Assembly: GCF_002846205.1 (NCBI RefSeq)
Contig: NZ_PHKV01000004.1
Coordinates: 124,001-188,000 of the forward strand
DNA: 64,000 nucleotides
Source of the DNA: Xanthomonas prunicola
GTDB lineage: Bacteria; Pseudomonadota; Gammaproteobacteria; Xanthomonadales; Xanthomonadaceae
Reading direction: 5' to 3'
Below, in pieces: positions 42,286-54,761 of this stretch (within the stretch, counting starts at the first letter, position 1; every line of letters starts with the position of its first letter). The translations under genes were made by a program, and so were the position numbers. The notes under the pieces are model-generated. The model had not been told where the DNA came from. It saw nothing but the letters and a program-made list of their open reading frames with translations, and made no database searches.

Positions 42286-43122
42286 ATGAAACGCAAACCT
42301 CTGGTGGCGCTGGTGACCGGCGCCTCGTCCGGTATTGGTGAAGCCACTGCCGTTGCATTGGCCGCCGCCGGTTACACGGTGTACGGCACCAGCCGGCGTG
42401 GTGCGCAGACTGCGCCGCGTGCATTCAAACTGCTGGCGCTGGATGTGACCAACGATCAATCGGTGGATGCAGCCGTCAACGAACTGCTGCAACTGGAAGG
42501 GCGGATCGATTTACTGGTCAATAACGCCGGCTTCGGCGTTTCGCCCGCAGCAGCGGAAGAGAGCTCGATCGAACAGGCCAAGGCCATTCTCGACACCAAC
42601 TTCCTGGGCGTGGTGCGCATGACCCGCGCGGTGCTGCCGCACATGCGCAAACAGGGCGGCGGCCGCATCATCAACATCGGCTCGATCATCGGCCTGGTAC
42701 CCACCCCGTATGCGGCACTGTATGCGGCCAGCAAGCACGCGGTGGAAGGCTATTCCGAAGCCGTGGACCACGAGCTGCGCAGTTATGGCATCCGGGTCAC
42801 GGTCATCGAACCTGCGTATACCAAGACCCTGTTCGAAGCGAACAATCTGGCTCCCGATGCACCGCTGGAAACCTACACGCAGGTGCGCACGCAAGTTGGC
42901 AAGGTGGTCGCGCAGGCCATGGCCAACGCAGACGAGCCAGCGGTAGTCGCGGACGTGGTGGTGAAGGCCGCGCGCGCTGCACACCCGAAGGTGCGCTACA
43001 CCGCGGGCAAGATCGCCGGGCAACTGCAGGTCTTGCGGCGGTTCGTACCGGCCGGCGTATTCCAGGCGCTGATTCGCAAGAACCTGCAGCTGGATACAAA
43101 GGCGGCGGCCCGCGCCAGCTGA
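42286..43122 (+). CDS. Short-chain dehydrogenase/reductase (classical, 17-beta-HSD-like)
   Basis: A 278-residue oxidoreductase. Motifs: VALVTGASSGIGEATAVALA near 8-27, DLLVNNAGFGVSPAAAEE near 75, GGRIINIGSIIGLVPTPYAA near 126, then LYAASKHAVEGYSEAVDHEL with the Tyr-x3-Lys pair near 147. The C-terminal extension (KIAGQLQVLRRFVPAGVF, IRKNLQLD) fits the oxidoreductase subgroup annotated as SDR family with sterol-like substrates. ATG 42286 is the family start. It is 347 bp after the TetR gene and may be expressed separately. The substrate is unknown. Confidence 0.9.
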   Translation: MKRKPLVALVTGASSGIGEATAVALAAAGYTVYGTSRRGAQTAPRAFKLLALDVTNDQSVDAAVNELLQLEGRIDLLVNNAGFGVSPAAAEESSIEQAKAILDTNFLGVVRMTRAVLPHMRKQGGGRIINIGSIIGLVPTPYAALYAASKHAVEGYSEAVDHELRSYGIRVTVIEPAYTKTLFEANNLAPDAPLETYTQVRTQVGKVVAQAMANADEPAVVADVVVKAARAAHPKVRYTAGKIAGQLQVLRRFVPAGVFQALIRKNLQLDTKAAARAS

Positions 43123-43186
43123 GCCTGGGGCCTTAGAGCGGCTTACACCACGACATCTCCCAGTCAGCGATGCCGTCGCGTCTGCG

Positions 43187-44614
43187 TCATGTTCGATGTC
43201 CGCTCATTTCCTGCCCGGCATGTTTGTCGAAACGCACATGCCACCAGGTGGCACTGAGCGAAATCAGGCTGACGATGCAGAATGCCAGCGAAAAATCGTC
43301 TTGTTGCGGCGTTGCGTGGCCGCCGGCCAGCATCGCCAGGTTGAGGATCATCGCGCCGGCGCAGACGCCGACCGAGAGCATCAATTGCTGCAGGGTGGTG
43401 TACAGGCTGCTGGCGCGGCTCATGCGCGCGGCAGGCACGTTTTCGTAGGCGATGGTGTTGTAGGCGGCGAATTGAAACGACATGAAGCCGCCACAGCACA
43501 GCAGTAGGCCGAACATCAATGCCGGCGGCCAATCGGGGCGGAACAACGCACACACCATGTAGCCCAGGCTGGCGAGTACGCCGTTGCCGATCAGGCTGTT
43601 GCGATACCCGAAACGACGCAGCAATTGTGGGGTGATGGTGCGCATCAACAGTGCGCCGAGCGCGGTGGCCAGGATCAACCGGCCGCTATGCGCAGCGCTC
43701 ATGCCGAAGCTGATCTGAAACAGCAGCGGCAACAGAAACGGCTGCGCGCCCTGGGTGATGCGCATCAGTGCGCCGCCGATCACCGACAACCGGAACGAGT
43801 CGATGCGCAGCAGGCTCAGATCCAGCAGCGGAGCGGGATGGTGACGCGCGTGCCAGAGATATCCCAGCGCAGCGCTGCTGCCGATCGCCAGCAGCCAGCT
43901 GGCTTCACCAAGGCCGTTTTCCTGGCTGACCATCTCCAGGCCGAACAGCAGGCAGCCCAGCGCGGTGCCGCACAGCACGAAGCCGCGCAGATCAAACCGC
44001 GCCGGCGCCGATTCAGTGGGAATCTCCGGAATAAAACGCCGTACCAGCAGAAAGCCGGCGATGCCGATCGGCACGTTGATGTAGAAGATCCAGCGCCAAT
44101 CCAGATACGAGACGAAAAAGCCGCCCAGTGGCGGGCCGAGCATCGGGCCGATGAAGGCTGGCACCAGTGTCCAGGCCATGGCCGACACCAGATGGCGGCG
44201 CTCAACCGTACGCAGCAGGATCAGCCGGCCGAGCGGTGCCATCATTGCGCCGCCCGCACCTTGCAGCACCCGCGCGGCGACCATGGTGGGCAGGCTGTCG
44301 GCCAGCGAACACAGGATCGAGCCGCCGACGAACACCCAGATGGAGGCGCCGAACACGCGGCGCAGGCCGAAGCGGTCGGCGATGGCGCCGCTGGCCGGGA
44401 TCAACACTGCCAATGCGAGCAGATAGCCGGTCATGGCGATGCTCATGGCCGGCGCGGCCACGCCGAAGTCGCGCGCCAGGGTCGGCAGCGCGGTGGCGAG
44501 CACGGTGGCGTCCATCTGCTCCATGAAAATGGCGCAGGCCAGGATCAGCGAGATGATGCGGTAATCGGGATAACGCGGCGGCGTAGCGCCGGCCTCGGAC
44601 GCGCTGGAGGACAT
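43187..44614 (-). CDS. MFS exporter, DHA2/EmrB-QacA type
   Basis: A 475-residue multidrug-type proton antiporter. The N-terminus has YRIISLILACAIFMEQMDAT, VLATALPTLARDFG, the DHA2 signature around residues 22-50. GAIADRFGLRRVFGASIWVF is the loop 2-3 motif A, and ARVLQGAGGAMMAPLGRLIL is motif B/C-like. Many hydrophobic helices follow, including GPMLGPPLGGFFVSYLDWRW then IFYINVPIGIAGFLLV. ATG 44614 (MSSSASEAG) is chosen; the upstream 68-residue extension is basic, Cys-rich and non-family. No adaptor (EmrA) gene is adjacent. The exported compound is unknown. Confidence 0.92.
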   Translation of the reverse strand: MSSSASEAGATPPRYPDYRIISLILACAIFMEQMDATVLATALPTLARDFGVAAPAMSIAMTGYLLALAVLIPASGAIADRFGLRRVFGASIWVFVGGSILCSLADSLPTMVAARVLQGAGGAMMAPLGRLILLRTVERRHLVSAMAWTLVPAFIGPMLGPPLGGFFVSYLDWRWIFYINVPIGIAGFLLVRRFIPEIPTESAPARFDLRGFVLCGTALGCLLFGLEMVSQENGLGEASWLLAIGSSAALGYLWHARHHPAPLLDLSLLRIDSFRLSVIGGALMRITQGAQPFLLPLLFQISFGMSAAHSGRLILATALGALLMRTITPQLLRRFGYRNSLIGNGVLASLGYMVCALFRPDWPPALMFGLLLCCGGFMSFQFAAYNTIAYENVPAARMSRASSLYTTLQQLMLSVGVCAGAMILNLAMLAGGHATPQQDDFSLAFCIVSLISLSATWWHVRFDKHAGQEMSGHRT

Positions 44615-45141
44615 CGGACTCTCGGTTGCGGGGCCGCACGCCCTGCGCCGCAGATGGCAACAGGGTCGGCCCGCGTCGCACGGTCTTGTGCGGCGCAACA
44701 TTTTTGTATTGTCTGCCTGTGTAGCTTTGCGTTCAAGCCAATGGCAGCAACGCTGCGTGCGTTTGGTGGGGATGCGGCGCGCGGCGCGGGAGAGGGCTGG
44801 CCTGGGGAGGATGCGCAACCGCCAGTTGCCAAGGGGAGGTATTCGCGCCGCATGCCCTCATTCGCCCCTGCAAGGCACCTTCTTCCCAGGCAGGACAATG
44901 TCCCGGCAGGAGAAGGGCGCCAAGCTTGAGCCCCCTCTCACCTTGATGCGAAAAGGCATGCTCATGCGCCACTGGCGCGTGTGGCTTTGGGCGCCCGCGT
45001 CGCAAGCGCGAGCCGGTGCGCGCCGGTGGGGGCGGGTACGGCAGACGCCAGCCAACCTCATGTCGCGTGGGCTTGGTTCCTCACCTGCCTGTGTCGGCAC
45101 ATTGACCACCTGGATCTGCGCATGGACCCGCCCAGATCACG
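44615..45141. repeat. Intergenic region with a diverged dispersed repeat
   Basis: No gene is supported over ~530 bp. From about 44850 to 45035 it carries blocks seen in the gap before queA: CCTCATTCGCCCC with CACCTTCTTCCC (cf. 3672-3703) and CGCCACTGGCGCG, GGCGCCCGCG with CGCAAGCGCGAGCCGG (cf. 3550-3600). The order of blocks differs between the two copies, suggesting modular or rearranged elements. The promoter of the MFS gene must lie at the left end. Confidence 0.55.
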
Positions 45142-46128
45142 CTAAGGCGCAGGACTGTCCCAGGCGTCCTTGATCTGCAGAATCTGCGGCAATGCCGCGT
45201 GGAAATGCTGCACCAGGCGCGGTTCCAGTTGTTTGCCTGCCATGCTGTCGAGCTTGCGCATGGCGTCTTCCACTGTCCATGGCGCCTTATAGGCGCGCCG
45301 TCCGCACAGCGCGTCGAACACGTCGGCCACCGTCACGATGCGTGCCGATTCGGGAATGGCATCGCCTGACAATCCCTTGGGATAGCCGCTGCCGTCCCAG
45401 CATTCGTGATGATGCAGCGCGATTTCTGCTGCCAACTGGAATACCGGACCGCGGCCGTTGCGCAAGAGATCGTGGCCGACCTGCGGGTGCTGACGCACTA
45501 CCGAACGTTCGTGCTCGTCCAGCGAATCGGGCTTTTGCAGGATGCTGCCAGGTACCGCGATCTTGCCGACGTCGTGCAACGGGGCGGCGTCCTGCAGAGT
45601 CTGCGCCTGCCGCGGCGACCAGCCCACCGCTTCGGCCAGGATCCGCGCATACGCCGCCATGCGCCAGATATGCGCGCCGGTGTCGGAGTCCTGGCCCTGG
45701 CCGGCGGTGCCGAGCAGATGGATCGCATCGCGGTACTGCTGGGCAAGACGCGCGTTTTCGGCCAGCTTCAACTGGGTGGCGATGCGTGCCTTGAGCAGCG
45801 CAGGCGAGTAGGGTTTGCTGACGTAATCGGCGGCGCCCGCGTCCAGCCCCAGACGTTCGTCGTGCTCGCTGTTGCGCGAGGTCACGAACAGGATCGGGAT
45901 GGCGTTGCTGGATGGCTGCTGCTTGAGCGCGCGCGCTACCGCGTAGCCGTCCATGTCCGGCAATTCGACATCCAGCAGGATCAACTTGGGCGTGTGGCGC
46001 GTCACCGCATCCAGGGCTTCACTGCCGGATTTGGCGAAGACCAGTGCGAAGTCGTCGCGCAGCAACTGGCGCAGGGTGGCCAGATTGCTGGATTCGTCGT
46101 CGACACACAGCAGGGGACGGGACGGCAT
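45142..46128 (-). CDS. Response regulator with HD-GYP c-di-GMP phosphodiesterase domain
   Basis: A 328-residue two-domain regulator. The receiver (residues ~5-120) has the acidic pair DD in LLCVDDESSN, the phospho-acceptor Asp in LILLDVELPDMDGY and Lys in YVSKPYSPALL. The HD-GYP domain (~130-320) has all key elements: LHDVGKIAVPGSILQKP, the second His set RQHPQVGHDLL, HHHECWDGSGYPKGLSGDAI and RIVTVADVFDALCGRRAYK. It should therefore hydrolyse cyclic di-GMP. It is encoded 34 bp downstream of a hybrid kinase and is the likely phosphorelay output of that kinase. The arrangement resembles RpfC/RpfG, but the rpf genes are not here and the kinase differs. Confidence 0.93.
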   Translation of the reverse strand: MPSRPLLCVDDESSNLATLRQLLRDDFALVFAKSGSEALDAVTRHTPKLILLDVELPDMDGYAVARALKQQPSSNAIPILFVTSRNSEHDERLGLDAGAADYVSKPYSPALLKARIATQLKLAENARLAQQYRDAIHLLGTAGQGQDSDTGAHIWRMAAYARILAEAVGWSPRQAQTLQDAAPLHDVGKIAVPGSILQKPDSLDEHERSVVRQHPQVGHDLLRNGRGPVFQLAAEIALHHHECWDGSGYPKGLSGDAIPESARIVTVADVFDALCGRRAYKAPWTVEDAMRKLDSMAGKQLEPRLVQHFHAALPQILQIKDAWDSPAP

Positions 46129-46162
46129 GCTGGATCCTTGCCAAGCGGCTCGGGGAGCGCGA

Positions 46163-50257
<4,095 letters not shown>

Positions 50258-50398
50258 GTTCGTTCCTTCGCCTTACCTGTTACGTGCCCAGAATGCTGGC
50301 CGACATACATCGACCTCGTGGTACCGCCTGACGATGCTATGGCGGTGCAGTCCCCTAAGCCTGCACCTCATCCGGGTGGGCGAGTGGTGTTTCCGATA

Positions 50399-51703
50399 TC
50401 AGAACGAGAGCCAGATCGATAACGCGTGAAGGATGAGCCCGATCAATCCTCCGACTAACGTTCCATTGAAGCGAATGTATTGCAGATCGCGCCCCACACC
50501 CAATTCCAATTGTTCGACGAGGTGACGTTCGTCCCAACTTTTCATCGTCGAGGCGATATGGTCGGTCACCGATGTGCGCAGGCGCGTGGTGAGCTTATCG
50601 GCCGCCTGCAACATATGTTGATTGAGCGCTTCGCGCAGCGAGGGATCTTGCGACAACGCCTGGCCGAGCGATTGCATGGAACGCTCCATGTGCGCGGCCA
50701 TCGACGACTGCTCACGCGCCAGGTCATTGCGCAATGCATCGCGAATTTCGCTCCAAAGACCTTGCACGTATTCCTGCAATGCCGGATGTTCGATCGCGCG
50801 CTGCTTTAGTTCTTCCACGCGGACGGCCATTTCCGGCTCGTCGCGCAGCCGCGTGATATAGCCCTGCAACCATGCCTCATAGTCGAGCCTGATTGGGTGC
50901 TCGGGCGTCTTGAGGATGTCTTGCAGTTCTTCAATCGCCGCGCGCGCCATGCGGTCGGCCAGGCTGTCGCCGATCTCTTCGATCGGCTTGACCCAGTTCA
51001 CGGTGCCAACCAGCTTGGGCCATTCGCGCCGAGCGTAGCGCACGATCAATGCCGAGGCGCGCGTCTTGACCTGTTCCTGATCCAGCCATTCGCCCAGCCG
51101 CAGTAATACTTCATCTAGCAGTTTTTGATGGCGCCCGTCGGTGGTGAGCAGGGCCATGACATCGCCGATGGTGGCGGCGGCATTCCATTTGCGCAGGCGG
51201 TCGACCACGAAGCCTTGAATCGCGCGGCGCACCGCCGCTTCGTCGAGGAGTTCCAGCGCCTGCAGCATCCAGCTGCGTGCCATCTGCGCCAGCATGCGTG
51301 CCTGTTCGGGCTTTGCCAACCAATCGCCCAGGCGGCTGGCGGGATCGAACACGCGCAGTTTTTCCATCAAGGCATCGGGGGCGAGGAACTGGTCGCGCAC
51401 GAACACTGCCAGGCCGTCGGCCAGCCGGTCCTTGCCGCGCGGCAGGATGGCGGTATGCGGAATCGGCAGGCCCATCGGGCGCCGGAACAGCGCGACCACC
51501 GCAAACCAGTCGGCCAAGGCGCCCACCGTGGCCGCTTCGCAGAAGGCCGACACCCACGCCCAGAGGCCGTGTTCGCCCATCAGGTGGCTGATGATGAAGC
51601 CAGCGAACATCGCCAGCAGCAAGGCCACCGCCAATAGCTTCATGCGCTGCAGCTGGGCACGCCGGGGATCGGTGGGGCGGGGAAGGCTAACGCTTGGTTC
51701 CAT
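50399..51703 (-). CDS. DUF445 family membrane protein
   Basis: A 434-residue protein of the DUF445/YjiN family. The N-terminal helix is LLAVALLLAMFAGFIISHLM, then the family block VSAFCEAATVGALADWFAVV and ALFRRPMGLPIPHTAILPRG. A long helical middle follows, with a C-terminal membrane end (IRFNGTLVGGLIGLILHALS). Its biochemical function is not known to me. It stands alone, divergent from nothing obvious, between the kinase and the ParB-like gene. Confidence 0.9.
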   Translation of the reverse strand: MEPSVSLPRPTDPRRAQLQRMKLLAVALLLAMFAGFIISHLMGEHGLWAWVSAFCEAATVGALADWFAVVALFRRPMGLPIPHTAILPRGKDRLADGLAVFVRDQFLAPDALMEKLRVFDPASRLGDWLAKPEQARMLAQMARSWMLQALELLDEAAVRRAIQGFVVDRLRKWNAAATIGDVMALLTTDGRHQKLLDEVLLRLGEWLDQEQVKTRASALIVRYARREWPKLVGTVNWVKPIEEIGDSLADRMARAAIEELQDILKTPEHPIRLDYEAWLQGYITRLRDEPEMAVRVEELKQRAIEHPALQEYVQGLWSEIRDALRNDLAREQSSMAAHMERSMQSLGQALSQDPSLREALNQHMLQAADKLTTRLRTSVTDHIASTMKSWDERHLVEQLELGVGRDLQYIRFNGTLVGGLIGLILHALSIWLSF

Positions 51704-51879
51704 GCCCCCGAGTGTACCTAGTCGGATGCGGATGGCATGTGTCCACGGACGACGAGGTTGCTAACGTTGTCGTCGGAGCGCGATTGCGCGTGATGGCATG
51801 ACCAAGACACGCCAAGCGCGGCCACGGCGGCTCCTGCAGGTGACGCGCGATGCGGATGGCAGTGCGGTCAGTGCTGCAC

Positions 51880-52740
51880 TCAGCCGCGCAGGCGTTCCAG
51901 CTGCGCCTGCAATGCGGTCACCTTGAACTGCAGCGCAGCGTTTTCGTTTTCCAGTTCGGTGACGCGGCGCTGCAGGGCCTTGATGTCGCGGCGTTCGGCT
52001 TCGCCGCCTTCGGCCTCGTCGGCTTTGGGTTTGCGCTTGGCATCGCGCACGCGCTTGGCGGCTTGTTTGAGTTCGGCCTTGCCGGCCTGCGCGGCAGCGC
52101 GTTGTTCGTCTTCGGACAGTGTGGCCACGGCAGCGGCGGCGCTGATCGAAATCTCGCCGGCCTTGACCGCTTGCACCACTTCCGGCGCGGCCTGCTTATG
52201 GATCCGTTCGATCATCACCACCTGGTTGCTGCTCAGGCGCGCTTCGCGTGCCAGTTCGGCGCGGCTGACCGGGGTGGAGGTTTCCTCCCACGGCGGGCTG
52301 TCGCTGTCATCGGCGGTGTGTGCGCTGCTGTCGTCCAGGCCAGTGTCGGGTTGGTCGCCGACCACCACCGGCGCTTCGGCAGCGGCAACGGCGTCGGCGT
52401 CGCGCTGGGTGCGTTGGCGTGCGGCCAGGATCTCGCGCTTGCGCAACGCCAGTACGCCACGCTGGAAATCGGACACGCTGCGCCGGCCCAGGTGCTGCTC
52501 GATCATCCACAGGTGCACGTCCTGCATGGACTGGAAGCGCGGGTTCTGCACGGTCTGGAACGGCAAACCATGCTTCTGGCAGATGCCGTAACGGTTGTGG
52601 CCATCCACCAGCACATCGCCCCACAGCACCAAGGCATCGCGGCAGCCTTCGGCCAGCAGGCTGCGTTCCAGCGCCTCGTGCTCGTCGGGCGTCAGCGGGT
52701 CGATGTAGGCCTTGAGTTCTTCTTTGACAACGATGTTCAT
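51880..52740 (-). CDS. ParB/KorB-like DNA-binding protein, stand-alone
   Basis: A 286-residue protein. The ParB N-terminal fold appears as DPLTPDEHEALERSLLAEGC and LVLWGDVLVDGHNRYGICQK, with the family's DGH-x-RY variant. The central region has an HTH-like stretch (SRAELAREARLSSNQVVMIE, then KAGEISISAAAAVATLSEDE). The C-terminal ~60 residues are a coiled coil (ALQRRVTELENENAALQFKV TALQ). ATG 52740 is chosen; the extension to 52827 is non-family. No ParA partner or parS-like site is adjacent, so it is not the chromosome-partition pair. A role as a regulator, or as a relic of a plasmid or phage, is possible. Confidence 0.8.
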   Translation of the reverse strand: MNIVVKEELKAYIDPLTPDEHEALERSLLAEGCRDALVLWGDVLVDGHNRYGICQKHGLPFQTVQNPRFQSMQDVHLWMIEQHLGRRSVSDFQRGVLALRKREILAARQRTQRDADAVAAAEAPVVVGDQPDTGLDDSSAHTADDSDSPPWEETSTPVSRAELAREARLSSNQVVMIERIHKQAAPEVVQAVKAGEISISAAAAVATLSEDEQRAAAQAGKAELKQAAKRVRDAKRKPKADEAEGGEAERRDIKALQRRVTELENENAALQFKVTALQAQLERLRG

Positions 52741-52881
52741 ACGGCAACTGCTGGGGTACGGGGCGGGCATTGTAGTGAGCCTGTCCCCGCTTTGCGCGGC
52801 TTGACGTGGCGCCTGCGCACGTGACACGCGGGCGCCTGTCGGTCAGCGAAGGGTGCAGTATTTGCGTTTCGCCAGCTGTCC

Positions 52882-54234
52882 TTAGTTGACCTGACGCAGA
52901 ATCATGCCCAGCGTCTCCACCATCTGTCCGATCTGCTCGGGCGTGACGATCAGCGGCGGTGACAGCGCGATGACATCGCCGGTGACGCGCACCAGCAGGC
53001 TGCCTTCATGGAAACAGCGCTCGAAGACCTCGTAACCGCGCGCGCCCGGAGCACCGTCGCGCGGTGCCAGTTCGATTGCGCCGATCAGGCCGATGTTGCG
53101 GATATCGATGACATGCGGCAGCCCGCGCAGGCCGTGCAATGCATCCTCCCACTGTGGGCCAAGCGTGATCGCGCGCGCGAACAGGTCTTCCTCGGCATAG
53201 GTGTCCAGCGTGGCAATCGCCGCTGCGCAGGCCAGCGGGTGGCCGGAATAGGTGTAGCCGTGAAAGAGCTCGATCGCGTTCTGCGGTCCGTGCATGAAGG
53301 CATCAAAGATCGCATCGGTCACCAGCACCGCGCCCATCGGCACGGTGCCACTGGTCAGGCCCTTGGCAGCGGTGATGATGTCCGGGGTGACGCCGAAGCG
53401 CTGTGCGGCGAATGCATCGCCGACGCGGCCGAAACCGGTGATCACCTCATCGAACACCAGCACGATGCCGTGGCGGTCGCAAATGGCGCGCAACCGCTGC
53501 AGATACCCTTCCGGCGGCAGGATGACGCCGGCCGAGCCGGACACCGGTTCGACGAAGACCGCGGCGATGGTGGAGGCGTCATGCAGGGTGATCAGCCGTT
53601 CCAGGTCGTCGGCCAGTTCCGCGCCATGTGCGGGCAGCCCGCGTGCATACGCGTTGCGCTGCAGATCCAGCGTGTGGCGCAGATGGTCGGTACCGGCCAG
53701 CAACGGGCCGAACCACTTGCGGTTGTTGGGCAGCCCACCGATCGACATGCCGCCGAAACCGACCCCGTGATACGCCTTCTCGCGGCCGATGAAGCGGGTG
53801 CGCTGGCCTTCGCCGCGCAGCCGGTGATAGGCCAGCACGATCTTCATCGCGCTATCCACCGCCTCCGAGCCGGAGTTGGTGAAGAAGACGTGGCCCAGGC
53901 CGGGTGGGGCGAGCGCAGCCAGCCGCTGCGCCAGCACGAACGGCAACGGCGAGCCCATCTGGAAGGTGGGGGCGAAATCCAGCGTGCCGGCCTGGTCGCG
54001 GATCGCTGCCACGATACGCTCGCGGCTGTGGCCGGCATTGCAGCACCATAGGCCGGCGGTGCCGTCCAGGATCTGACGGCCGTCGACATCGCGGTAATAC
54101 ATGCCCTGCGCCGAGGCTAGCAGGCGAGGGCGCGCCTTGAACTGGCGATTGGCGGTGAACGGCATCCAGAAGGCATCCAGCTGCGCTGGTGCCTGCAGCG
54201 CATCGGCCGCATCGCGGGGAAGGTGGTCGGGCAT
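52882..54234 (-). CDS. Omega-amino acid--pyruvate aminotransferase (class III)
   Basis: A 450-residue fold-type I transaminase of the beta-alanine:pyruvate type. The start FWMPFTANRQFKARPRLLAS and GTAGLWCCNAGHSRERIVAA are characteristic of that subgroup. HVFFTNSGSEAVDSAMKIVL, KAYHGVGFGGMSIGG, VFDEVITGFGRVGDAFAAQR and the PLP-lysine loop ITAAKGLTSGTVPMGAVLV (near 285) follow. It differs from the aminotransferase at 1423-2919 in subgroup and length. It is probably involved in beta-alanine, GABA or polyamine-derived amine breakdown. No regulator is adjacent on the left. Confidence 0.9.
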   Translation of the reverse strand: MPDHLPRDAADALQAPAQLDAFWMPFTANRQFKARPRLLASAQGMYYRDVDGRQILDGTAGLWCCNAGHSRERIVAAIRDQAGTLDFAPTFQMGSPLPFVLAQRLAALAPPGLGHVFFTNSGSEAVDSAMKIVLAYHRLRGEGQRTRFIGREKAYHGVGFGGMSIGGLPNNRKWFGPLLAGTDHLRHTLDLQRNAYARGLPAHGAELADDLERLITLHDASTIAAVFVEPVSGSAGVILPPEGYLQRLRAICDRHGIVLVFDEVITGFGRVGDAFAAQRFGVTPDIITAAKGLTSGTVPMGAVLVTDAIFDAFMHGPQNAIELFHGYTYSGHPLACAAAIATLDTYAEEDLFARAITLGPQWEDALHGLRGLPHVIDIRNIGLIGAIELAPRDGAPGARGYEVFERCFHEGSLLVRVTGDVIALSPPLIVTPEQIGQMVETLGMILRQVN

Positions 54235-54761
54235 GGAAGGCTCCGTCGCTCGGGATCGCCCGACTGTACGCAGCTGGCGCGTCGGCCGTCACCCTGATAC
54301 CGGCAGGCGCACAGCATTGGCGGGGCGCGTCATGCGTGCACCGATCGACACAACGCCGCTACCAGGCGCTGCCGGTGCCTGCGGTAGCGCTGTGCTTGCA
54401 GCCGGTGCGGGCGCGGTTTCGCGACACATTTGGCGAAGCGCAAACAGACTAGTCAATTAGTCGCAGCTTCGGCCGTTAACACGCAGGAACGCCTATGCGA
54501 TATGGGTGGCGCCGGCGCGTTGCAACACTGCAGGGCGCTGGCAAGCATTGCAAACAGGCAGAGATCGCCGATGATGCGCCAGACGACCGCCAGTTGGGCC
54601 TGGCCGGTGTCGCTGCTCATATCGCAACGCGCTGTTTGATTGCAGCTATCAATCGTATTCGGAACGGTCGACAGGACGTCGCCATCGCCCACCAGGCGTT
54701 GGTGTGAGTCTTGTCAGCCGTGCTTATCGCAGTTCATCGTTGGTTTTTGGGGGAAATGAGA
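54235..54761. promoter_or_regulatory. Long 5' region of the transporter-fdh operon
   Basis: About 530 bp without a supported gene. Two inverted repeats stand out: GACTA-GTCAAT-TAGTC (54447-54462) and GATTG-CAGCTAT-CAATC (54638-54654). The second has the T-N11-A-like look of a LysR-type site and lies about 110 bp before ATG 54762, a position suited to regulation of the downstream operon. GGGGGA at 54749-54754 is the ribosome site. No regulator gene is adjacent. Confidence 0.45.

Noticed and set aside
51880-52740. Chromosomal parB of the partition system
   Set aside because: There is no parA neighbour and no parS-like 16-mer, and the motif is the DGH-x-RY variant.
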